DNA of 64,000 bases from Odobenus rosmarus divergens (GCF_000321225.1 NW_004450460.1:1283149-1347148), one strand, 5' to 3'; counted from the stretch's first letter, positions 10,086 to 22,559 are shown. The notes: generated from the letters alone by a model not told the origin. Numbers and translations: made by a program.

Positions 10086-11420
10086 AAAGAATGAAAACGA
10101 GGCAAGCATTCAAATAAAGATGCTAGAAAAAGCACAGAATGAAACCAAAATAATAAGAAGCAGAACAAAAATCACAGCTGAGTGACAGTGAACGCTGTGT
10201 CTTTGAAAAAATTAATAAGACAGTTATCTGAAAAACTGAGCCACAGAAGAGGAAGCAAGATGCAGATAAACAAAATACAAACCGAGAAAGAATTTGGGAA
10301 GCAAATTTGCTGGTAATTTAAAATCTAGAAGAAATGGATACATTTCTGGAAAAGAAACATTAAAGGGTAAAATTCACATGAAAAGATACTGAAAACTTGA
10401 ACAGATCAATAACTATCAAAGACAGTGAAATTATCACCAGGAATCTTAAGTGCTGGAAAGCACCAGACCCAGATGGCTTTACCAATGAGTTCCAACAGCC
10501 CCTCTTCAAATGTTGAGAATGAGATGGATGGGAAGCTGAGCAAGTTGTCTCATGAAGCTATCAAAACTTTTCGTTTCAAAATCAGGCAAGCACCATAAAA
10601 TAAAAGGAAAATTGTAGATCCGTTTTCATTATGAATGAGAATGCACAATTTCTAAATCAAATATTGGAAAAATCAGGTAGGTTATTGGAAACAGCCAGTC
10701 ATAGTCAAGGAGGGCTTATTCTAAGAAGACTAAAGCGACTCGCCATCAGAAAATATATCATTGTAACTCACTACTATGTGGCTCAAAGGAAAAAAGAATT
10801 CACATGATCATCTCAGCGGGTATAAAAAAAAAGGGGGGGTCAATGAACAACTTATGACTTTTCTGCCCAGAAGTGGAGAGTCAGAAGAGTCTTCTTCAAG
10901 AACTCGATAAAAATCTGCCTGTCCAATCCCCACACCAAACGTGACATTTAGTGAAGAAAGTTCAGACATTCTCTTTACATTTATATATAAGATGAAGATA
11001 TGGTCCATCATGACTGTGGGAAAAAGACAAATCGGTGATTGGCAGATGACATGTCCATCTCCAAAGAGAAGCAATCAGAATGGACAGAGAGAAAATCAGG
11101 ATAAGAGAGTTGAGCCAGGCTGTAGAATTCCTGCTCAATGCTCACAGAACAAAAGTATTCTTCATCAGGAGGTAGGAAGTGAGAGGACATTCGCACAAGA
11201 ACAACAAAAGTGCTAACCACCTGGGAGTGGTCCCAGCCAAAACCTGCCCTCAACAATGTAAACCCTTCCTTGGCAACAATGTAGCAATGGAAAGAAGAGT
11301 GTCATCCTCTCCAAACTAATCTGGGAAGCCAATGCAATTCTAACAATCCCAGAAGGTTATGGAGGAATTGTTGCCAATTCTTGAATTACGTGGAAGAATC
11401 AGGTTTCACGGATCATGAGG
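10086..11420 (+). repeat. L1 ORF2 fragment, sense, degenerate
   Basis: L1 ORF2 sense text includes 'ttaagtgctggaaagcacca', 'gaccctaccaatgagttcca'-type wording near 10,470, and 'ctccaaactaatctgggaag' near 11,310. Numerous frameshifts and stops are present. Confidence 0.7.
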
Positions 11421-12714
11421 AAGGGAGAGCCCACCCATCACCTTGGTGATAAATCAGGGAAGGGCAGAGTTGGGGCAGGCGAGGAGAGGAGGGATGGCGG
11501 GCACTTGGCCCACGGTGGAGAGCATCCCAAATCAGGAGACGCTCTCAGTGCTTGCTATATCGTGCTGCGTTTAATCCTGCCAGCAAACCTTGGAGGTTGG
11601 TCCCAGCACTGAGCCCCTTTCCAGGTGACTAGACCCAGGCACCCCTTGGCTCTCACTGGAGCAGTGGCCACATAGGTGATGCTCACAGTGGCCGGTTCAT
11701 GGACAGACCAGTTGGGAGCACTGATGGTGTCCAAAACAAAGAGAATAAACAGAATGAGGCATGTGCTTATGCTAGCAAACTGCATATCAGAGAAAACACG
11801 GGCTGGATTTATGTAAAGAAATGTGGCTTAATTTAAAAAATGCAGTACTCAGCAAGAGGAGGGACTGACGTAGATCCGTAGCTGACCTCCGTGTCAGTTT
11901 AAAAATAAGAACATAAAAACGACACTATTTTTTTCTGGATGGACCCACCTGCATGGATATATTTGAACCTGCATGAGCAGGTTCTTTTTTAGGGGACAGA
12001 AGGGATATGGGAAAATCAAGAGGGGCTTCAGCCCCCCACCCTGTCAGAGAGGCAGGATGGTCGCAACCGGCAACGAAGCAAACAAGAAACAATTTTCAAA
12101 GGAGCTTGTGATCCCAGCCGACTCTAATCCCCTTGCTCACTTGGAAGATAGAAGAAGAATCAGAGCAGGGAAGGAAGGTCCTGTAGTTCATAATCTACAC
12201 CCAAGGATTACATTTAAGGTCTCTGCTGCAGCCATAACTCGTACAATTGCTCCATGTTAATCCTCATTTTGTGGAATTCAGCACTCACGGCTGTCTCCCC
12301 CATGCTTATCCGTGCCGCCCTTCCTCCCCTGGAGTTGGTCCCAGGCCGATGGCCTCCAGTACCGTTTGATCAAGGCGCCCGGGGGGTGCTGTGGGCTCAG
12401 ACATGTTTGGGCCTGCCTGCCTGTTCTTTTCTGCTTGGATGGTGTTTTTTAGAGATACACCATCCCAGGGTCATGCTTCGCTTTTATCAGGTGTTTGGAG
12501 ATATCTCTCCAATATGTTTGGGCTTGGGATGCTCTGGCAGGACATCTGGAACCAGCCAGACATCGGCACCCACCCCACCCCATGCCACGCAGGGCTGGGA
12601 ATTTGCTGTTTTGGCAACATTTGGGGGGGTTAATCTTTGGAATTCTGTAACTTAATAATCGTATGTCTTAGTCTGCAGCATTCTGCCTTCATTTTTCCCA
12701 GAACGTGTCACTCC
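11421..12714. other. Unassigned sequence
   Basis: No recognisable gene. Frames at 12,254-12,655 are open on two registers but show no known domain and no sign of conservation that can be judged from one sequence. Confidence 0.35.
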
Positions 12715-12888
12715 TTTTTTTTTTTTTTAAGATTTATTTATTTACCTTAGAGAAAGAGAGAGTGGGGAGGGGGGGAAGGAGAGAGAGAGTCCCAAGCAGA
12801 CCCGAGGGGCTCGATCTCACGACCCCGAGATTGTGACCCGAGACGAAATCAAGAGTCTGATCAATCGACCGAGCCGCCCAGGCGCCCC
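12715..12888 (-). mobile_element. Can-SINE (SINEC)
   Basis: The minus strand starts GGGGCGCCTGGGCGGCTCGG, followed by the tRNA-derived body and a poly(A) tail (plus-strand T run at 12,715). Flanks ACGTGTCACTC and ACACGTCACTC are an imperfect target duplication. CpG variants are common in this copy. Confidence 0.9.
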
Positions 12889-13204
12889 AACACGTCACTC
12901 TTTCAGATTAAACTTTCAGATCTTCCTCAGGCCACGGAGGGCTTCCTGTATTTTTAGCCTAGTTCAGCTCCACTGACCGAGGTCTTCACCATTTTTCAGG
13001 GGGCTGGATCATCATGCCCTCTGCCTCCGTCAGACCCTCTCTCTGCGTCTCCACCTGCACTGGGAACTTCTCACTGCTTCCTTTTGTGTCCACTCTTCAG
13101 TTTCTGGCCACCCCTGTGGTGCTCCGGGCTCTCAGCTTCCTCTCTCCTATCTGTGATGCTCTCTGGTGAAGCGGCTTATATTCTTAGGCCTCTGCTCTGC
13201 CTTC

Positions 13205-13612
13205 TTTTTAAAATTATTTTTAATTTATTTTAAATTCTTTATTGAAATTCAATGTAGTTAATATATAGTGTATTATTAGTTTCAAGAGTAGAATTCCGCG
13301 ACTCATCAGTTGCATGTAACCCCCAGTGCTCATTCCATCACGTGCCCTCCTTAATGCCCGTCACCCAGTTACCCCAGCCCCCCACCCATCTCCCCTCCAG
13401 CAGCCCTCAGTGTGTTTCCTAGAGTTAAGAGTCTCTTATGGTTTGTTTCCCTCTCTGATGTTGTCTTATTTTATTTTTCCTTCCCTTCTCCTATGTTCAT
13501 CTGTTTTGTTTCTTAAATTCCACATGAGTGAGATCATATGGTCTTTGTCTTTCTCTGACTGACCTATTTCACTGAACATAATACCCTCTAGTTCCATCCA
13601 CATCAACACGTC
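13205..13612 (-). repeat. L1 3' UTR segment, antisense (one half of an inverted L1 insertion)
   Basis: The plus strand carries the reverse complement of the carnivore L1 3' UTR ('tattgaaattcaatgtagtt', 'tgcccgtcacccagttaccc', 'agagttaagagtctcttatg', 'aataccctctagttccatcc'). At about 13,610 it switches abruptly to L1 sense sequence. Confidence 0.85.
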
Positions 13613-14167
13613 TCCAAAGGCAAGGGAAACAAAAGCAAAAATGAACTATTGGGACTCCATCAAGATAAGAAGCTTCTGCACAGCAAAGGAAACAGTCAAC
13701 AAAACCAAAAGGCAACCTATGGAATGGGAGAAGATATTTGCAAATGTCTTATCAGATAAATGGCTGGTATCCAAGACCTATAAAGAACTTGTTAAACTCA
13801 ACCTCCCCCCACCAAAAAAAAAAAAAATCCAGTCAAGAAATGGGCAGAAGGCATGAAAAGATATTTCTCCAAGGAAGACATACAAATGGCTACCAGACTC
13901 ATGAAAACATGCTCTGGGCGTCAGGGAAATACAAATCAAAACCTCAATGAGATACCACCTCACACCAGTCAGAATGGCTAAAATGAACAAGTCAGGAAAT
14001 GACAGTGGCAGGGATGCAGAGAAAAGGGGAGCCCTCCTACACTGTTGGTGGGAATGCAAGCTGGTGCAGCCACTCTGGAAAACAGTATGGAGGTTCCTCA
14101 AAAAGTTGAAAATAGAGCTACCCTACGACCCAGCAATTGTACTGGGTGTTCACCCAAAGGATCTGTT
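13613..14167 (+). repeat. L1 ORF2 3' segment, sense (inverted half of the same L1)
   Basis: Clear L1 ORF2 text on the plus strand: 'ggcaagggaaacaaaagc', 'tgggagaagatatttgcaaa', 'ggtggagatgcagagaaaagg'-like sequence near 14,010 and 'gacccagcaattgtact'. It is frame-damaged but relatively well preserved. Together with the adjoining antisense 3' UTR it gives the head-to-head structure left by twin priming during L1 insertion. Confidence 0.85.
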
Positions 14168-14726
14168 TTTCCTTTAAAAACTTATTCTGTAGTTTTACCG
14201 TGTCATCTGTGAACCCTATTAAAATTATTATGCATATTTTAAGTTGCTACATAGCTCAACCATTTGTAGGAAACACACTTTTGTTTCCTGGACTGTGTTT
14301 AGACTGATTTGTCTTGTTTACTCCCTCCCTCTTCTCTTTTCTATGGCCTGTGTGCAAGGTTATCAGGGCATCCCTCTACCTTTCTCAGGTCTGGGCAGTC
14401 CTGTCTAGACCCTCTGCTTATGCGGGAACAAAACGGGATGTTTCTTGTTTTCTTTGGCCGGGCTGCAAGCTCTGGTGGGGGGGGGGCGGTGCTGGGCAGA
14501 TATTCTGTGCCCCCCGCTGGTGCTCAGCAGCTCTGGCAGCGGGGAGAGCTTTGTTAGAACAGCCAGGCTCTGCTGTCACCCCGTGGTCCTTGGATGGCCC
14601 CACCTGGGGCTCACTGCACCTGGCTGTGCTCATGGACCTCCCCAGCTTCAGACCTAGCCCCATCGGAAGGCTGTGCTGGGACGGGTGTCCTGCCTGCACA
14701 GACAGCTGCTGTTTAAAAATTTCCTA
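14168..14726. other. Unassigned sequence with a G-rich run
   Basis: No gene recognised. Overlapping frames at 14,309-14,727 share GC-rich sequence on both strands and look like chance. Confidence 0.35.
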
Positions 14727-14880
14727 GGGGCGCCTGGGTGGTTCAGTTGGCTAAGCCTCCGATTCTTGGTTTCAGTTCAGGTCATGATCTCAGGGTTTGG
14801 GGATCAGGCCCGCTTCCCCTCTGCCTCTCCCTCTGTCCCCCTCCTCTCGCACTCTCGCACTTTCTCTAAAATAACTAACT
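14727..14880 (+). mobile_element. Can-SINE (SINEC), internally shortened
   Basis: Starts GGGGCGCCTGGGTGGTTCAG and runs into the CT-rich region and an AACTAACTAACTA tail. Part of the usual body between the B-box region and the CT-rich tail is missing. Plus strand. Confidence 0.9.
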
Positions 14881-15740
14881 AACTACCTAGTTAGTTATCC
14901 GAACCTGAACTCCCACATGAACACCTGTGGAAAACAAACTACACTGTTTGAGGACTAGAAATTTATTTCCCTAATATATAAATAACTTCTTAAAGCAATA
15001 GAGAATTCAAAGAAAACATAATTTATAGTAGAAAAAAAAATCACCCTCACTAAAAATAAATTAAAGCAATAAATGAGATGCCCCTTCCCAATTGTGAAAT
15101 CCACAGAGACGAGAGAAATGCACGTTAATGCTCAGTGTTGCGGCTGTTCCTGGTAACGGCCAGGAACTGGGAGCAGTTTGATGTCCCAAAGAAGCTGAAA
15201 GGCAAAATTAGCCAGTGTTCACCTGTGTGCTCAGACGGGGTAAGGCTGTGAAGTCTTCTCTTCAGTTAAGCCTCTTTCATGACATGGATAAAAGTTCGGC
15301 AACAATACCTGAAAACCAGGTTTACATAGCGATTATAATTTAAAAGGAAATATAGCTATCTGGGGGAAAGTAAGATGGGGAGAAATTAATCAAAATGTTA
15401 TTGTTGCATGATGGGATTTATTGGTTATTTTAGTATCTTCCCTTATATTTTTAGTTTCTTTTTTTTTTCACAACCATCTTGTATTTTAGGAGTCGGAAGT
15501 AATATAAAAGTGTGTTATTTATCATGTTTGAGAGACTGTGGCCAATTCAGTGGAAGGTGATTTTGTTGGGGGAAGCAGATCTTCTCAAAACCCATCCTCA
15601 GCAGGTCAGCTGGGGAAAGCAGAGAAGACAGGTGATCAGGATAATTACAGGGTCCAACAATGGGGAAGTGGCCAGTGAAAACCCGAAGTCCAGCAAACAA
15701 GTAAGCACATCCCAGGAAGTGGTGTAAACAGCCACAGTGA
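14881..15740. other. Unassigned AT-rich sequence upstream of KRTAP5 copy 2
   Basis: No gene or clear repeat. The last 70 bases begin to align weakly with the upstream region of KRTAP5 copies 1 and 3 ('aaacaagtaagc', 'cagccacagtgaag'). Confidence 0.35.
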
Positions 15741-15773
15741 AGTGAGCAGGTGCTCAGAGATATCTTGGGCAGG

Positions 15774-15783
15774 TGCAAAAAGG
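15774..15783 (+). promoter_or_regulatory. Degenerate TATA position of KRTAP5 copy 2
   Basis: TGCAAAAAGG stands where copy 1 has TATAGAAAGG, 96 bp before the start codon. The TATA core is lost, so promoter activity may be weaker or absent. Confidence 0.5.
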
Positions 15784-15869
15784 GCTCCCTGCCCAGGAGG
15801 CTCCACACCTGAACACCTGTCCTCTGCACCTGCTCCTCTGACCTGCTCCACCCTCAACCCACCAGAACC

Positions 15870-16043
15870 ATGGGCTGCTGTGGCTGTTCTGGAGGCTGTG
15901 GCTCCGGCTGTGGGGGCCGTGGCTCCTGTGGGGGCCATGGCTCCAGCTGTGGCTCGTGTGGGAGCTCCAAGGGGGGCTGTGGCTCCTGTGCAGGCTCCCA
16001 GTCCAGCTGCTGTGTCTCCGTTTGCTGTCAGTACAAGATCTGA
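15870..16043 (+). CDS. KRTAP5-like: Keratin-associated protein 5-like, copy 2, short intact frame of 57 codons
   Basis: The frame reads [19 protein letters not shown] at the start and ends [15 protein letters not shown], so both KRTAP5 termini are kept. It has 14 Cys in 57 residues, with Gly/Ser/Cys repeats in between and only one CCQ-type block. Most KRTAP5 proteins I know of are well over 100 residues, so this copy has lost central Cys-rich repeats in frame rather than being broken by stops. The 5' UTR from about 15,790 ('ggctccacacctgaacacct') matches copies 1 and 3 closely. The start is fixed by this alignment and by the context AACCATGGG. The TATA position is degenerate, and only a weak poly(A)-like AGTAAA is seen, at 16,432. 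It may be a minimal functional gene or a decaying copy. Confidence 0.65.
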   Translation: MGCCGCSGGCGSGCGGRGSCGGHGSSCGSCGSSKGGCGSCAGSQSSCCVSVCCQYKI

Positions 16044-18262
16044 GCCTCTGGACACCAACCTCAAGTGGCCTGTGCTGACGCAGGAGCCCGGGCTGCCCAG
16101 CCCACTGCTCTGGGGCTCTTTGACTTCAACTCTCCATGACTTCACACTCTGACTTCCTCATCTGCACCCCCCCTACTTGGGCAACATATTCTCACGATGG
16201 ACAGGACCCTGGGACCCCCTTCTCACTGACGGGGCCCTCCTCCTGGCTCATCTCCCTCCTCTCCTCCTGGACCTTCCCTCTCTGCCCGTCCCCTGCCTGA
16301 AGACCCAAACTGGCCCACAGAGGCCCATTAGGCAGCTCGGGTTCCTGGTACCCTGAGAGCTGCCCCTCCTCTCAGGAGATGGAATGACTCTCTGGCTCCC
16401 TGTATATCAAAACCTGATCCCCAGTCTTCCAAGTAAACAGTCGATAAGCACAAAGCTCAGGCCCTCCCTTCCTCTCTGTAACTCCCCAAAGCATCCTTTC
16501 CCGGCCCCATCCCCGGGCCTGTTCCATTTCTCATGCCCTGACCTCCTTCGTACACTAAATCTGACATTTATGGGTTTCTGCCCTCTGCCCCCATGGCGTC
16601 AGGCTCTGAGGGTCAAGTGTGGAATAGAGCCTCCTGATCTGGAGTGCCAGGCGGAGGTGGGATGGTGGGGTGGCAGCAGCGGAGGTGGTGTGGCCACAGT
16701 AGGGCCGTGGCAGGGTGGAGGGGTCTCTAGTCGAAGAAGAAGAGAGTCGGGTGCAGGGAGAGCTGGTGGTGTGTCTGCAGGAGAGGAGCCTCCGGGAGCC
16801 CCTGGTGCTCAGAGGAAGCCAGATAGAAGTTGCTAAAGAGTTGGAGTTTTACCCTAAATGTAGCAGGAGGTGCCTCAGAAAGACCTGGGATGGAAGGACA
16901 GGACATTAACAAGTTTGTCTAAACCCTGGCGTGAGGTCATAGCGGAGTGAGTGGGCCCTGATCCACTATGACTGGGTCCTTAAGGAAAAGAGGAAATGCA
17001 TGCAGACGCGGGAACCAGGAGGCCGCAGCCCAGCAGCGGCTCGGGGTGGCTGGGACAGACCCTCCCTCGCAGACTCAGAGAATCAGCCCCTTGCACAGTA
17101 ACCCATCATGGCAAGGAAGGATCGTACTAAGCAGGTGGATATGCTCAGTATTGATAAATCTGTTAAGACAACAGCAGGGGCAAAAATCGGACTATTTTTT
17201 TCCACGTTCCTGAGAAGGTATTGATCAGAATCACCGGTACTGGATGAGTAAGAACACGACAGCAGTCGATAGAAGATCCGTCAATACGATGGAGACACAC
17301 GTGTGCGCCCATATTTGCGTTTTCAGGAGAATATGCTGTAACTGCAGCACCTGGCCTATCGCCGCTGGGCGTCTCCGGGAGAGAGAGCTCAGCTCAGAGC
17401 TCGGGGCTCCTCGCTCACAGCCTTCTCTCCCTGCCCCCAGGGGCCCTGGCCTCCTCTTGCTGAGCCTCCCCCAGGACCAGGAGCTCTGCTTGAACCAAAC
17501 ATACCCACATCTGCCCCTTCCTCGGCTGAGAAGAGAGAGATCAGTAAATTCTGGGCAGAAAACCACAATACAAGCAATTGTCTGTCCAGTGTGTGGCTCC
17601 CTGAGCTCACAGACGCAGGACTTCGTGGTTCCTTATTTGAAAGGCACTAGATACAGACTCTCTGGGTGGACACATTGTCTTATAGACACAAGAAACATTT
17701 ATAAGAATGTAAAGAAGAGCTTGTGGCTAGATGCACGTTTGCTTCATCATTTCTGCAAAGTTGGAATCAGCGCATGCTTGCCTCCTGTAGCTTCTGCCTT
17801 CCCCTAACTTGGTGCACGCTCCGGGAAGGCCAGGGCTGCAGCTCCTGGGGCTGTCACGGGAGTGAGCCCCCCCTCCCCACTCTGCACACAGCAGCCAGCA
17901 TGGACCCCTGCCTTTTCCATGTCTCTGTCTACGCACGCGAATGCATGCACTTCAGCTCACCGATGCGCGTGTGGGGTAGCACCCCTGCACTCGCTCCAGG
18001 GCCCCTGATCTGAAATATGCTGCTTTTTTTCCATCCTGCTGTCTCTCCTGTCTCCCCAAAGATTAGCCCAGGCAACAGGGTCTCTGTCGTTCTGGTTACT
18101 GCTCTGGGTCAACAGCAGTGCCTTGCGCATAGTAGATATTTGATCAATATTTGCGGAAGGAGTGCACGGATGGCATGACCCTGGCCTACTGTGGACAGGG
18201 GTTTTGGTGCCCAACCTTTGCTTCTGGGGTGCAAGACGGGAGGACCGCCGGATGTGGAGGGG
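16044..18262. other. 3' flank of KRTAP5 copy 2 and unassigned GC-rich sequence
   Basis: About 390 bases of possible 3' UTR lead to a weak AGTAAA at 16,432. Beyond that I recognise no gene. Open frames around 16,384-16,836 and 17,244-17,807 overlap frames on the other strand and lack motifs. A short L2/MIR-like tail is visible near 18,120-18,160. Confidence 0.35.
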
Positions 18263-18281
18263 CCAGCAGGGGGCGCTGCTG
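18263..18281 (+). promoter_or_regulatory. Candidate CTCF site, plus orientation
   Basis: CCAGCAGGGGGCGCTGCTG matches the CTCF core consensus (CCASYAGRKGGCRS) throughout. This is a motif match only; occupancy is unknown. Confidence 0.55.
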
Positions 18282-20384
18282 ACCAGGCGATGGCCGTGGA
18301 GTCTGCTGCGCAGGGAGGTTCCCAGGCAGAGTTCCAGCCCCGGACCTGGGTGACAGCATTGATGTGGCATCTCAAAGGGACTCCCTCCCCCCCCTCTCCT
18401 TCCTGCTCTCACCCCTAATTCTAGTGCTCACACCGTCCAGCCCCAGGGCAGGTAGATGTCCCCAGGTGCAGGCTTCCTGACACCACCTCAGCCAGCAGGG
18501 CCCTCCACCTTCCCCGAGAAGCGGTGACTCCTTTGAGTTTACATCCTGGGCCCCACAGAACCCTCCACCCCCTCATCTCCTCATCCCCTTCACCCCCTCG
18601 CCCCCCAAAAGGATGAGGGGAAATGGGCTGGGAACATCCCTGAGACGCCCCCTGCAAGGCTGCCCCCAAGTCCAGGTTGGGTTTTCGGGAACACTAGGAT
18701 CCATACCTTCCCCTGAGGTTTCAAGACTCTTGAAATGTCTCTTTAAGAGTTTTGTTCAACCTCCTTTCCCACATCTGCTTCTCTTGCTCTGGTGTTGATC
18801 CACTCACTGCCCCAGGGCCTCTGCAAGCAATACAACCGCCCTGCCCTGGCCCCCTCACCCTCAGCAGCTGGGGGAAGGGTCTTCCTTATGCTGCAGGACA
18901 TCAGGTCCCCATGGGACCCTGGGCTCCCTCCTTGTCAATCCCCATTGCCAAGACAATTCCTGAAGTTTCTTCCCCTCCAGTGATTGAGGCCGAAATGCAG
19001 ATCATAGGGCCATTGTGAGGTCAGGCACTGTCCAAGCACCTGGGGGCTGCCACATGCAGCTTAGAGCAGTTGTAGGGTGAGCCCCCCCACCCCGCCCGCA
19101 GGGGCCAAGGCAGGCGCAGCTGTCCTGGGCCTCGGGGTGGCTCGGAGGTGATCTCCAGAGGGGAACCAAGGGGGCATCTGCACTTTGGAGCTGGGAGATG
19201 ACATCTGCTCTGACCCCATCTGCCCCGCTTACCAAGAGCATCCCTGGCGGGCCCCTCCCGGTCCCCCGCACATGATCCCAGGGACACCTGACCCCCCGAG
19301 GCTGGACCTGGGAGTGGGAAGTTGCCAGCAGCCCAGCCCCCTCCCTACGGGTGAGACACCGCTGGGACATGGAAGGCCAGACACCACCTCCTACCCCCTG
19401 CTTGTGGATGAGGCCCATCCCAGGTGCTCCTCCTTCGGGTCCCCCAGGCCAACAAGGGAGACTCCCTAGGGTCAGGGACCTGCCAATGGGGGCGCAGGCT
19501 TTCCCAGGTACGAAGCTCTCACCCACATTCTGCTCCTCTTCCTGGGGCCCTGGGCCTCCTCCGTGTGACCCCCTACTTAGCAGGGGGCCAAGCCCCCGGG
19601 TGGCTTGCGTCGGCTAGTTTTCATTTCTGAAGTGATTGTTTATCTCAAACCTCGCTTGTATTATATTTTAGTCATAAGCTTGGGATTTTTTTATTTTTAG
19701 CATTAAATATCTGCTTTTATTTTATTAAAATAGTTATTTTATTAAAAAATATTTTATTAAAAATAATTAAATATTAAATATATTTACTTTTATTTTTCTA
19801 AAAGTTCCAAAACCTCATGAACTTCTGTGTCTGATTCTCCCTCCCTCTCTTTCTTTCTTTCTTTTTCTTCTGACACTCAGAAAAGCCCTTTACCCTGATA
19901 TTTTAGGGTATGTGGTTGTTGTCGCTGGGAGCTCCTATGCAACTGGGATATGTTTGTGGGGTTACTGGAGATGTGGGCGTGAAGTCAGGTCATATAGGAA
20001 TCAGTTGCCTTTGTTTCAGCCGGGGAGCTCGGAGGTACCATGAAATTGTGGAAACTGAAACCAAATTCTCGGCCAGAATTTTTTAGCCTCACAGATATTT
20101 AAATTCCATCTTCAAGTTCCTATATGGCTTACACTCATGTTCCTTTTATGCTACACCCACACACAGGACCCCTCAACTCCCTTGCCTTTGGACACCTTAC
20201 TTTATAGTTGAAGGTTTCAGAGAAGCTGTTCCCTCTGGGGACACGTGTTCACGTGGAGATTCCACCGTGGCGTTCTGTCCTCTGGTCACTTGTCCTGTAC
20301 CGTGACTTGGCCCTCTGAAACGAGTGCACCCGGTCACCAGAACTGGCTGTTGTCCCCTAGGCTTCACTGGCTTCCCTGCATACT
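18282..20384. other. Unassigned GC-rich sequence, then AT-rich tract at 19,640-19,860
   Basis: No gene recognised. Frames are many but overlap on both strands and have low-complexity Pro/Gly/Ser composition. The AT-rich tract (TATTTTATTAAAAATA type) ends in a short TTTC repeat near 19,850. Confidence 0.35.
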
Positions 20385-20845
20385 TGGTATGAGTTTGTTA
20401 AAGCTGCCAAAGTGAAGTACCACAGACTCTGTGACCGAAACCACGGAAATGTATTGTCCCCGTTGGGGAGGTTGGAGGTCCACGATCAAAGTGTCTGCAG
20501 ATTCCTTCTGAGGCTGGGAGGGAGAATCTGCTCCATGCCCCTCTCCTCGTTTCTGCTGGTTGACTGGCGATCTCTGTGGCTCTTGACTTGTAGAGACATC
20601 ACCCCAAATTCTGTTTGTATCTTCACATGGTGGTCTCTTTGTGCATATATCTCCTTAACTTTTTCTCTTTTTATAAGGACACCAATCTTACAGAATTAGG
20701 TCCCACCCTAATGACCTCATTTTAACTGGATTAGTTCTGGAAAGACCTTATGTCCAAATAAGGTAGCATTCTAAGGTACTGGAGCTGAGGATTTCCACGT
20801 GGTTTTTTTTTGGGAGGGAGGGCACAATTCAACCCATGACAACCT
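20385..20845 (-). mobile_element. MaLR (MLT1-like) solo LTR
   Basis: Reverse-complement LTR text: 'agtaccacagactctgtgac', 'cttcacatggtggtctcttt', 'aaggacaccaatcttacag', 'ccaccctaatgacctcattt' and 'cttatgtccaaataaggt'. It sits directly next to the poly(T) end of the PGAM1 retrocopy. Confidence 0.75.
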
Positions 20846-20860
20846 ACAACAATGCAATCT

Positions 20861-22510
20861 TTTTTTTTTTGCACATCACTCCCTTATTATACTGATCTGG
20901 AAAAAAAGATTTAGTACAGTTACACTCAAAATGAGTACTGGGCCCGAAACGCAGGGCCAAACAACTAGAGCATGATCAGAAACAGAAACAGTGAAAGACA
21001 CATGAGCACAGTTGGGAGGCGTTTCACTGCCAGAAGAGCGGTAAGGCAGGGGAGGGGTTCTAAAACACACGGCAGGAAGAACTCCTAGGCCTCGAAGTCA
21101 AGGAGCTCACCCCATGTTGGTGTGAGGAAAGGCTTAGTTTTGGATGATCACGTGTGAATATTTGATATTTCAACACCACTAGAGATCCCAGAAGGTTTTT
21201 TGTGTTATTATCTATATGTACTTATTTGTAAAAGTAAATGCAACGCATAAGCATTCGAGTTGGTCCCAGTCTTCTGGGGCCAGCTCTTCCCGGGTCTGAG
21301 GGCTAATGATTGTTGTAATCACCATACAGGTCACATTCATCTTCCTCTGGAATGACCAGAGCTCCCCAGACGAGTCACCTGTTGAGAACAGGACAGGACT
21401 GTCTCCTGCGAACATAAATAGACTCTCTTGCTTCTCACTGGTCACACCTTAGCATGGCTCGTCCTTATCCCCACCTCAGCAGGTGCTTAGTAATAAGCAA
21501 AGTAGCAAAGACCACCAAGTTGCCACCTCTCTTCTCCTGGATAAAAGTGTCCCTCAGCTTGGACTGAGGACCTGTGTCCCAGAAGTGCCATTCTGACTAG
21601 ATTATAGGAAGGGAGTGGGTGCCAGAGACAAAATGGCTAATGGAATTTGGAGCCACTGGTTCCTATCTGCAGCTAAAACTGAAGAGGCCCACAGATGTGG
21701 TCAGTGTGACAGGTGCAGGGAAGGGGATGGGTGGGGGGGCAGGGCATCCTTGGGAAAGTAGCCTGCTCGCCTTCACTTGTTGGCCTTGCCCTGGTGGCCA
21801 CAGCTTCTGTGGCTTTACCCACAGCCTCTTCCTCCCCTCAGAACTGCACGGGCTTGATGGGCATCAAGTTCTCGTCCAATTCATGGTCCATGGGAATTCC
21901 AGTCGGCAGGCTCAGCCCGATACCAGTCTCTTCAGAAAGACCCTCCAGATGCTCGACGATGTCCTGCAGTCTGTTTCAATCAGCACCCGTTTCCCCTCCT
22001 TGATCCGGGAAAAGATTTCTTCATTCCAAAAGGGCAGCACTCTGGTAATCGTGGCCTTCAGACGTTCACAGGAGGGCAGCTGATCTTCGGTGAGGTCTGC
22101 ATCCCCGAGATCCCTACGGATGTTGTTCTAGAAGGGATGGTTACGCTCCATCGGAGGTGGTGGGGCATCACAGGAGCACCTCCAGATCTCTACCTGGGCC
22201 TTGCTGTGCTTGGCAGCAGTTTCTGCTTTATCGAGGCCAGTCCGACCCCCCATAGTGCTGCTCCTCAAGGCACCAGGTCCTCACTGTTGGCAGCCACCTT
22301 TGGTCAGTGGCATCCAACACTGTCCAAAGAATCCGAATTGCTCTCCTCTGCACTGAAGTGAAGCTGGTGTCAAACTCACAGCCAGCACCTCGCAGTGCCT
22401 GCCCACCACACTTCACCTTCTCGCGCCAGGCCGGGTTCAGACTGGAATCATTCTAGCCAGTGAAGTGGATTTCCAGGTTCCAAGAGCCAAGATTCCAGAG
22501 CCGTTGTTTA
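20861..22510 (-). pseudogene. PGAM1P: Processed pseudogene of phosphoglycerate mutase 1, with 3' UTR
   Basis: PGAM1 interconverts 3- and 2-phosphoglycerate in glycolysis. On the minus strand a frame at 22,228-22,416 reads [19 protein letters not shown], then [19 protein letters not shown], then WLPTVRTW and HYGG, which match the PGAM1 N-terminal third. Further matching blocks follow in shifted frames: [14 protein letters not shown], the [11 protein letters not shown] region, PFWNEEI, REKRVLI-like text, LPTGIPM and a C-terminal KA-EAVA-QGKANK ending at TGA (21,773-21,775). Stops and frameshifts break it, the catalytic His region at the N-terminus is unrecognisable, and no introns are present. 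About 900 bases beyond the stop end at a ten-base T run (20,861-20,870), preceded on the minus strand by AATAAG. This is best read as the retained 3' UTR and poly(A) tail. I saw no target duplication. Confidence 0.85.
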
Positions 22511-22559
22511 GCCCCAGCTGTGCCTGGCTCCCATGCACTTGCTCACCCCAATTTTTTAA

